NCBI GenBank assembly: GCA_036873755.1
Contig: JAVTVY010016024.1
Coordinates: 1-64,000 of the forward strand
Reading direction: 5' to 3'
DNA from: Hanleya hanleyi
Lineage: Eukaryota > Mollusca > Polyplacophora > Lepidopleurida > Hanleyidae
DNA length: 64,000 nt
The notes beneath the pieces are model-generated. The model was not told the DNA's origin and ran no database searches. It worked only from the letters and a program-made list of their open reading frames with translations. Position numbers and translations under genes: made by a program. Of the stretch, positions 56,260 through 64,000 are shown in pieces. Every line of letters starts with the position of its first letter. Position 1 is the stretch's first letter.

Positions 56260-56460
56260 ATGGGTTATACATGTTCTGAGTGCGAACGCGTGTTCACAGG
56301 ACATTACGATATGATGCGACACCAGAATAACATATATGAGTATGAAGACACCGCGGCGCAAGAAGCCAGTGCAGATGCAGCTGATTCCGAAAGTCCACTG
56401 ACTGATACCAATGCAGAGAATGCGGAGAGTCTATCTACTGATACGGAGAGCTCGACCTGA
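56260..56460 (+). CDS. C2H2-finger small protein, right arm of D (66 aa)
   Basis: ATG at 56260 starts MGYTCSECERVFTGHYDMM; one zinc-finger-like motif CSEC...H (C-x2-C, then HYDMMRHQ, with the last His unclear) is followed by an acidic Ser/Thr/Asp-rich tail (TDTNAENAESLSTDTESST). The mirror copy in the left arm is broken. Finger-first architecture recalls the N-terminal fingers of the Polinton polB at 30050, but no polymerase sequence follows. Function unknown. Confidence 0.45.
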   Translation: MGYTCSECERVFTGHYDMMRHQNNIYEYEDTAAQEASADAADSESPLTDTNAENAESLSTDTESST

Positions 56461-57784
56461 GATAGTCAGGCTACATCCCAGAGACTCCTTGGGTAGCCAG
56501 ATCGACACCCCATGGGGGTGCCCTTTTTGCCCGGCATAGTGCTGAAGATAGTGCCGGAAACCCTACACACAGTATGTACGGACCCATGCCTGCGATGACA
56601 ACGTGCTAGCCTTCGGTGCCCGCAGTGCTGGTTCGAATACCACCAGTGTCATGGTGATTTCCCTTCTCTCATTGCATAGGCTATGTTTTGCTATACGAGA
56701 AGACTCCACTTCTCTCGCTGCATGTAGTGCTATGCATATAACCTTGATGTGTCATGGGCATAGTCAGCACCTACGAAAATGCCCTTTATCTACTACTCAA
56801 TGTGCATGCGCGTATCACCACTAACCTGACTCTACCCGATATGAGTTTTAATAGGATATCACCCACTCATCATTTGGACGAAGGATGGTCCATCTCTACG
56901 CCAAAACGTTCACTCAAATGCCATCTTTCTATACTACTGCCCGACTGCGCATGCGAAGATTGACAGCATTACCAATAAAACTCCCCCACGAGCGCTTCCA
57001 ACTGACACCACACATTAACTATTTGGATCGGGCAAATTCCACATTCAAATGCCCTTTTTCTAATATTCCCCGAGTGCTCATGCGCAGATTGACGGCAGTT
57101 CCGCGACACACCAGACCAGTCGGGCTCTCCCCCACACGACCCATCACCATCACACGGTCCATCCCTGTCTCAAAAGGTCCACCCAAGTGCCCATTTTCTA
57201 TTATTCCCTGACTGCTCATTCGCGCCATATCCTTACATTCACTACATTTCTCGGATGCTTCCACAACAGCGTTTCATCATGAGACTCATACGACCCATTT
57301 GGACCAGGGATAGTCCACCTCGACCCCAAAACGAGCACCCAAATGCCTTTTTTCTTCTACCGCCCAACTACGCATGCACAGATTGACGCCGAAAGTCACG
57401 TGCTCCCCGGAAGTGACCTTTGACGCGGAAGTCACGTGACTGGAAGTGACAGTTGACCTTTGGTTCGGACGTGACCTCGCACCGGAAGTGATGTCACCTT
57501 CATGTGATTTCCGCAGCCTCAGTCTCAATAATAATGAATCGGTCCTTTATATACTACTCAATGGTCGGTGAACAGACACGTTCTTTATTGTTCTCTCAAT
57601 GATGTGCGACTGAGCCATTATAAAGAGGCCGTATCCAGGCTCTGAACGGCAGAACGTTTTTTTTTTAGTTTGTACGCCCATGAAGGCGCGCACTCACACA
57701 GGCCCTCAACATCCCGCCTTCAGGTCTGATTTCACTTCACGGGAGCGCATTTTTATTGAACGGTTGTTCTTGATTGACACTTAA

Positions 57785-58205
57785 GGAGGTCATTTGCGTA
57801 CACTTCGCCATCCATAAGATGGCTTGCGAATCGTGTGTCTCCATTATTGCGGAGCGATATCCGGTACTTTACCGGATTCTGTTCGGCCTTCATCTGGCGG
57901 AGAACAGACTCGAGAAATCTGATAAATTACAGGTTTTCATACCACTTCTGAAACAGATATTGCCTGGGCTTACAAAATATATAGGTATGTATAACTTTCG
58001 TATCATCCAAGAGGTGTGGTGGATTTGAAATTTGGGTCATCACATGACTCGAAAATGGCGAGTTACGTTGGGGTAACGTCGGTAGACTTTAGCTGATTAG
58101 CTGACGAAATCACGTGATATTGATTTATGGAAATTCCCTCTGGCAGTTGCCGAAAGTAGTCTGAACATGGATACACACGATCCCAGGGTCAGTCTTACTG
58201 CGCAT
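57785..58205 (+). repeat. Dispersed repeat family R1, copy 3
   Basis: The most complete copy, from CATTTGCGTACACTTCGCCA to GATCCCAGGGTCAGTCTTAC; see 16780 and 43130. It begins about 230 bp after the right end of D. Confidence 0.8.
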
Positions 58206-58879
58206 ATTTCTGCGCATCCATCAAAATAGCAATATTTAAAGGAATTTTTACGGAAGAGGAAAGTACAGTTGTGAAAGGATATTTGAATTGGATGTGTTTT
58301 CAAAATTTAGAGGCAATACTACCTCAATGAAGTAACGCTGGCAAACTGACTTAGCGAAATCAGGGTAATTTGGCCTCAATGATTTTCTACGTTGGTATCC
58401 TGCTGTCTTGAAGAGAAGCCTGTTGGTCCCTCGTTTTAGCAGATTTTCCGATTCGGCATTGTTTCAGAAAACTATTGAGGCATTTTGGAGAAAATGACAA
58501 TTTAAATTCTCAGAAAATATTAGCTTTCTCTATGAATTATAGATATGTAATCCCATACATTGAATTAGAATTAAAACATTATAATACATCACATAAATTA
58601 CGCAAACTTAAGCCTGGTGACTCCTGAATTTTATTCTTTATTTTGAAGGTTAAAGGTTTGTTCTGCCCCTTATCGAAATATAAGAAAAGTGATATTTTAT
58701 TTTCAAATTGTCTGGAATTTCTTTAACAGAATTGCATACATTCGAACCCACACGCTCACAATGTCGAACCCGTCACTCTCTTGATGGTTTTAATCTGCTT
58801 CGGATGCCTGAATGGATCGATTCAGCTCGAAGTGTAGTCTATCGTGTGGTGCTTGTACGATAACCGATATAGATTTGAT

Positions 58880-59055
58880 ATTCGGGCTATACTTAAAACT
58901 AAAGTGTTGAAACTTACTCGTAAAGTGTTGAAATGACCCTTCAAGTGTGTCCACAGGGACAGCACTTAAAGAGAAGTCCCTGTGGGCACACTTAAAGCGT
59001 TATTTCAACACTTTACAAGTAAGTTTCAACACTTTAGTTTTAAGCGTGTATAACA
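58880..59055. mobile_element. Hairpin MITE, about 170 bp
   Basis: AAAACTAAAGTGTTGAAACT and CAAGTGTGTCCACAGGGAC-type sequence are mirrored by GTCCCTGTGGGCACACTT and AAGTTTCAACACTTTAGTTT. Confidence 0.85.
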
Positions 59056-59282
59056 CTGGATTATATCGGCCCATGAGATAAACAGCGCACGTCCTTATGA
59101 AAGTTTTATTTATTCCTCCGTAAGTTTGGATTATATATATTTTGAATATATACCTACATGAATTTTTCTAATGTATATGTATATAAATTTCTGTCTTTTA
59201 ATTGTTATTAATTGTCTTTCTATTACCGACCATTTAAGCATTAGCTTAGCTATAATATTTTGTTTATTTATTCCTACTCTAG

Positions 59283-59399
59283 CCTACTGTGACACTTACA
59301 CGAAGTTTAATTGCGATAACGGACAGTGTATATTGGGAGAGTTGAAGTGCTCCGGTATTGATGCCTGTGGAGATGGCTCGGGCGATGCTGAACCTTGTG
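59283..59399 (+). CDS. LDLa-domain exon 5 (host gene, degenerate calcium site)
   Basis: 117 nt between CTACTCTAG and GTAAGC, phase 1 to phase 1. Six cysteines are present (AYCDTYTKFNC, NGQCILGELKC, SGIDACGDGSGDAEPC). The usual SDE before the last Cys is replaced by SGDAEP, so the calcium cage may be weakened. Fold is still expected from the disulphides. Confidence 0.85.
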
Positions 59400-59446
59400 G
59401 TAAGCCCACCTCAATGGAACATAGACAGCAGTCAAGATTTTCGGAC

Positions 59447-60175
59447 ACGATTCCCGCCCGAGGAACACACCGCCGGAAGTGACATCATATATAGTAAAAT
59501 CGATGCTTGTCGAATATTCCGATTACTTTTCAATTCTGGATAATACCTCTAAAAAGTAGTTCGCTCATGTGTAAAACTGAAGGAGGTGTTCGGTCGGATT
59601 CAAACTCAACCGTGTGTGGGGGGGGCAGCCCTTTACGTCATAGCCACGCCGTGAAGGTTTGGAAATCTTTGCATACCCATGACAATCGAACATTACTCGT
59701 GTTGCCTTAGCTGAACTTGACACAATACGGTTTGATGATGTCATAGCTCTATAAATATTCCGCGTTCAATTAGGAGAAGGGCGGCTCTTTGACCATCCTC
59801 CCCACAGCGCATGCTCCATTTCATAGGCTCATTTATCATCCCTGCCTCGAATAGCGGAAGTTGACCTTTACTACGTTGCTATGACGTATAGGGGAAAACC
59901 CACGTACGCACGGTTTAGTTTAAATCCGGCCGAACAACTTCAGTTTTGCACATGAGCGAACTAATTTTCATATACTCTGTTCAGAGAAACAGGGAAAATA
60001 ATCGCCAGATAATTCTTTTTAATGCTAGGTCAACAGATGTATATTATGCAGACTTGAAAAGTAATCGAAACGTTCGGCAAACATCTATTTTACTATATAT
60101 GATGTCACTTCCGGCGATGTGCACCGGCTCCGAATCCGGTCCAAAAATCTGACTGGTGACTGGGGTATTATTAGA
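59447..60175. mobile_element. Foldback element F2 (permuted relative of F1)
   Basis: Shares CCGGAAGTGACATCATATA, TAGTTCGCTCATGTG, CACAGCGCATGCTCCATTTC, CTTTACTACGTTGCTATGAC and CTGACTGGTGACTGGGGTAT with F1, but runs from centre outward and then back to the centre, so it is permuted. It starts about 48 bp after the exon 5 donor. Confidence 0.8.
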
Positions 60176-60432
60176 CCCCCTGTGAGGTGCTTGCTGTTTG
60201 ACATCTTCAAAATTTGATTGGCTATTCGAAGCAAATCAACATTCCCTATTTTGAAATCACACAGACATCAAATAAAATCCTTGCTGCACGGTGTTGGCAA
60301 GCCCATATATTGATTGGCTATATGACATCACGTGCGTTTATGGTTTGAACAAATTTCCCAATTCATTAGGTAGAGGTAAATTCCGGAACGTTAATGTAGT
60401 ATTTAACTTTAAATGTGAAGATCGGGCTGGGG

Positions 60433-60862
60433 TAAAGCTGAGTGAGTCTGTGAAACGAAGCATGCACTCTCAGAAATATTCAGGGAATAATCCTGAATAG
60501 ATCAGGCTGCACATCCACAACTCAATTTCAGGGATTTTACCTGAAATCCAGGGATAAATAACTGAATTTCAGAAAAAAGATCCCTGAATAAGAGAATTTT
60601 CCCTGAAATTCAGGCAAATTTACTACCCTGATTAGTAAGTTCCCGTCAATCTTATTCAGGTACGTAAAATCCCCTAAAATTCAGGTAATTTACCTTTCGT
60701 TCATGGATGATATACCTGAATTTTAGGAAATTATCCCTGGATTTCAGGTAAAATCTCTGAAATTGAGTTGTGGATGGGCAGCCTGATCTATTCAGGATTA
60801 TTCCCTGAATATTTCTGAGAGTGCATGCTTCGTTTCACAGACTCACTCAGCTTTACCCCAGT
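60433..60862. mobile_element. Foldback element rich in CCTGAAATTCAGG
   Basis: AAAGCTGAGTGAGTCTGTGA at the left and its complement at the right enclose arms of CCTGAATAGATCAGGCTG, CCTGAAATCCAGGGATAA and similar, centred near 60650. Confidence 0.85.
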
Positions 60863-61026
60863 CCGAATATTTCTGAGAATGATGCGCTGTTGGGAGGTTA
60901 GGAGTAAGCAGGCTATGAAAATTCTTTCTTATTTTTGAATCGGACATAACCAATCAACAGTCGCTGTCTATCGCCACAGTCACCTAGTACACTAATACAT
61001 GGACCTATTGTCGCAATATTTTTCAG

Positions 61027-61157
61027 AATGCCCCACGGATTTCTTCCAGTGTAAGAATGGTCACTGTGTGTCTGAGATATACTACAGATGCGATGATATT
61101 GATAACTGCGGAGATAATTCTGACGAAGAAGGCTGCCCTGGGCAAACTGAGGAGTAG
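61027..61157 (+). CDS. LDLa-domain exon 6 (last recognised, reads to a stop)
   Basis: Acceptor TTTTTCAG; phase 1 entry. Encodes a canonical LDLa module (ECPTDFFQC, NGHCVSEIYYRC, DDIDNCGDNSDEEGC) and then PGQTEE-TAG at 61155-61157. No GT donor is found at the expected position after the last Cys, so this may be the terminal exon. However, the stop lies at the edge of the GCAGTGTAG repeat field, so the true end or donor may have been overwritten. Confidence 0.75.
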
Positions 61158-61515
61158 TGCAGTGTAGTCAGAGAAGTAGCTTGGTGAGTACCTGTAGGAT
61201 AGTGTGCAGTGTACACGGCAACTACACTGCATCAGTTGAAGGAGTAGACTGCAGTGTAGTCTGCAGTGTAGTCTGCAGTGTAGCTAGAGAAGTGTCCCCA
61301 TTATTTAAATGAGGTTGCAGTGTAGGCTGCAGTGTAGTCTGAGGATTACTCCTCTGCTGCAATGTACTCCTCTGCTGCAGTGTACTCCTCTGCTGTAGTG
61401 TAGACTGCAGAGTATATGGCAGTGAGTCCTCTGGCTACACTGCAGACTACACTGCATCAGAGGAGTTTCCCAATTATTTAAATAAGGCTGCAGTGTAGCC
61501 TGCAGTGTAGTCCAG
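61158..61515. repeat. CTGCAGTGTAG / GAGGAGTA repeat field
   Basis: More than ten copies of TGCAGTGTAG with AGTCTGCAGTGTAGTC and ACTCCTCTGCTGCAGTGTAC variants in both orientations. Shorter fields recur at about 62480-62545 and 63800-64000 (window end). Confidence 0.85.
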
Positions 61516-62084
61516 GGGCGTCGGGAGCAAATTCAAAGTGGTAGGGCCTTACAAGGCAGGGCCGGCGGAAACAATTCTTGATTGGGGCCGGGGGATTACT
61601 ATCATAGCACTTTAGGCGAGGGTCCAGGGGCCGCCTAGGCCCCGGAAGCTCTTGGGGTCTAGATCGCTGGAGACGCGTTCTAATCGATTTCTGGCGAATA
61701 AAATCACTCTGCAATGAAGTGTATTTTTTAGTTCACTCCTAATCCTTTTACCATGAAAACACAATCGATGGTGGCTTTCTGCGATGCTGAATTAGAAAAT
61801 ATATGTATAGTAAAGTAACCTAGATACATTGTGTAGACGTAACCGATATAATTCTTTTGGACAATGAGGTGTTAATAAATTCATTCCAGAAGTAGCGCCG
61901 TCTAAATTCATAATTTAAAAGTATAGATAGCGGCGCTACCTCTGCAATAACACAGATGGCGCTCGTACTTTTTATAACGGGCCATAAATAACAAGGAATT
62001 ATTTCATTGTTAAAAAATGTTAGTTACTTTCAAGGAATTACCCGGAGAATAGAGTACTTGCGGCAAAATTATTGGGGGGAGGGG

Positions 62085-62285
62085 GGGGGGGGGGCTATGA
62101 GCATACATTCTAAAAAAAGGTGAGTGAAATTTCACTCAAGTGAGAGTGGAAATTGATCCAACTTGAGTGGTTTTAACTCCAGTTGAGTGAAAAGTAACTC
62201 AAGTTTAAGTGAACAAGTAAGTACATTTCACTCAAACTTCAGTGGAACAGTTCACTCAAGTTTTTTTAGAGAGTACATGTTACTT
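62085..62285. mobile_element. MITE-like repeat with TGAGTGAAA/TTTCACTCA
   Basis: After a poly-G run (62076-62092), ATTCTAAAAAAAGGTGAGTG at the left and ACTCAAGTTTTTTTAGAGAG at the right are inverted ends around many (T)TTCACTCAAG units. Confidence 0.7.
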
Positions 62286-62559
62286 TCCACGATCAAAATT
62301 GTCCCAAGAGGGCTAGTCGGTGCTCAGAGCCCCTAACAAATTCACTGGCGCTCTGGACCGATCAAAGTCTTCAACTTGGAAGCTATCAAAACTGTCTTTT
62401 TTATTTTGTGTTTCCTTCTTTCTTTGTTTGTTTTTTTTTCGCGCAAAAGTGGTACGGCCATGGCCGTACCGCTTCCGACGCCCTTGTAGTCGGAGGAGTA
62501 CTCCTCCAGTAGACTCTGCAGTGTATGCAGCAGTGTAGGCTGAGGAGTACCCTTTGCAA

Positions 62560-63780
62560 TTATCATGGTGATCATGCTATAATAATCATGTCTTCCAAAG
62601 AATTAGTTAATTGAATATGACCAGTAATTAACATCAGAATGTTAGTAATGCAAGCAACTAAATCAGTCTTGATTTTTATGATTTGAGCTGTTAACGCTGC
62701 TATCTATTCACCTAAAAGAAATATGCACATGCACTTGTGTAAAGTTGCTCCGTTTAATTCACTCACAAGACACTATAATGATTAGAAGTAAATGGGCTAC
62801 TAAAAATGCTCACATTCATTTGGTACAGGGTGCACTCCACACTTGCCACGGTTTCGTACAAATGGCCCCTCTGTAATTTTATAATAAGGAAGGTCGCCAG
62901 ATTTTGACAGCATGGTAATTCTTCTTACCTTTCTACTAACTGATATCTGTAGTATCATCCTGCTGGGCGTAACTGTTTCTCCAAACGAGGATATAACAAT
63001 TGCTTGTTGATCGCACCCACTCGCCAGTACAGAGTTAATCGTGTCCGGAATTGAATATCTGGCGGACCAAAATCTGCACTTTTCCGGGAAGTGAAAATGA
63101 TGATTCCTTTATGGCGATAACATTTTACAAAAAACGAGTAGGTCGACCCCCTGTTTTTTTCGCCATTTTAAATTGTCCTTTGTACGGGAAACACTTTAAC
63201 ATACATAAAAAGAAAATCATTTCGTACGTTTTCTCTGGGTTGCGAGTAGAATTTGACACATTTGCATACATTTTAAGGAGTTTTTCAGAAAAGTTGCAGA
63301 AGGTTTAAGGAGGATTGCACGTCTTTCCTTTTCAATTTCAATAGCTCACAAGTCTCCTAAAATAATGGCATGAGTGTGCCCATTTAGAAAATATATACTT
63401 TTACAGGGTTTTTGTTAAAGATTTTACACCTATTTATGGCCGAAGATCCGAACCCATGCCTGTTTTTAGCCGCACATCATATAGGTGTGGAATGCACCCT
63501 ACATATACAGCAACTCACTGCTACTTTACTAGGTTCACATGGAAATTGTATGAATATCATGAACAAATTCACTAAATAACAACTTACATGAACACACAAT
63601 CCTTTCAATATACCCACCTTCTACTATATCCTCCATAATGAAAGTTCTACATCATACAAAAGAAGATCTAATCACCCACCACTTGTGACAAAGACTTCAC
63701 TTATTTGCCCGCCTTTTTTCAAAATCAGTTAGTTGGTGATGTTTAAATCTACCATTCTGCAGCAGAGAGCTCTGTAAGGG
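62560..63780. other. Non-coding stretch
   Basis: No gene recognised; short frames without known motifs, followed by the third GCAGTGTAG field to the window end. Confidence 0.5.
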
Positions 63781-64000
63781 ATGTAACTCATGCAAGGGAA
63801 ACTAGGCCAGAGTTTGCAGTGTACCCAGAGGAGTAGGCAGGCAGATGGCAGAGTCTCTGCAGTGTAGGGAGGAGTAGGTAATTTCAGGCTATGTCTCGGC
63901 AGTGTAGTGTGGAGTAGGGGCTTGGAAAACAAAGTCTCTGCAGTGTAGTGAGAAGTAGCAGGCCTCATAAGACAGAGTCTGTGCAGTGTAGCTTTTTGTA

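Larger units (their letters stand above)
51929..57559. mobile_element. Element D: giant palindrome with Polinton-like ends
   Basis: The left end reads ACTAGTATATAGAGGACCGA and the right end is the complement of AGTAGTATATAAAGGACCGA. The flanking hexamers CACGGG and CAATGG agree at four of six positions, so a decayed 6-bp duplication is possible. The two arms are inverted copies as far as a centre near 55698 (GGTGGTGCCGCCTGG...CCGGTGGCACC). From the ends inward they hold GACGTCACTTCCGG-type repeats, about 150-bp subterminal tandem units, a GGGAAGTGGGAAGAGGTGCC or equivalent segment, a C2H2-finger gene remnant and an AACGCCTTAA array. A LINE fragment lengthens the left arm. Subterminal units resemble those of Polinton B. 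Confidence 0.8.

Overview
The window is nuclear DNA from a metazoan, most likely a marine invertebrate. It has spliced LDL-receptor class A exons with GT/AG borders, two Ty3/Gypsy remnants, LINE and other reverse-transcriptase fragments, many foldback/MITE elements, and several Polinton/Maverick virus-like elements. The phylum cannot be fixed from the sequence alone.

Region 1-12.6 kb is Polinton material. Element A enters from the left edge and carries major capsid protein (MCP), adenain-type protease, a tRNA-Leu gene and a full-length protein-primed DNA polymerase B on the minus strand; it ends in a Polinton-type terminus at about 6280. Directly abutting it is a decayed second element C (about 6400-10.9 kb): remnants of a small basic protein, penton, core protein, MCP and protease, the last interrupted by a reverse-transcriptase fragment. 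A scrap of a polymerase C-terminus and another Polinton-like terminus lie at 12.14-12.61 kb. From 12.96 to 14.5 kb there is a degraded Ty3/Gypsy pol.

From 22.4 to 61.2 kb, six plus-strand exons, all phase 1 at the borders that can be read, each encode one LDLa module of a host secreted or receptor-like protein. The introns hold nearly all other features. The 19.5 kb intron contains a complete Polinton, element B (27959-38937), delimited by long terminal inverted repeats and a perfect 6-bp target duplication (CATAGG), and a Ty3/Gypsy remnant (40.5-44.0 kb) broken by other insertions. The next intron contains about 4 kb of minisatellite. The following one contains element D (51929-57559), a giant palindrome with Polinton-like ends and subterminal repeats and a C2H2-finger coding remnant in each arm.

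Element B is laid out as polB fragment (minus), then on plus: a tail-anchored small protein, two paralogous proteins with an internal two-fold repeat resembling PC4-type ssDNA-binding domains, integrase, a small membrane/basic protein, penton, core, MCP and protease. Genes up to the penton each have their own TATA-like box 39-61 bp before the ATG. Penton, core, MCP and protease are packed with 1-nt overlaps or gaps of a few nt, as in a polycistron. PolB, integrase, penton and MCP of B are each broken by a lesion; the small genes, core and protease remain open. No packaging ATPase is found inside B.

The rest is intronic or intergenic DNA rich in hairpin elements (two with TTAA target duplications), dispersed repeats and short-period satellites.
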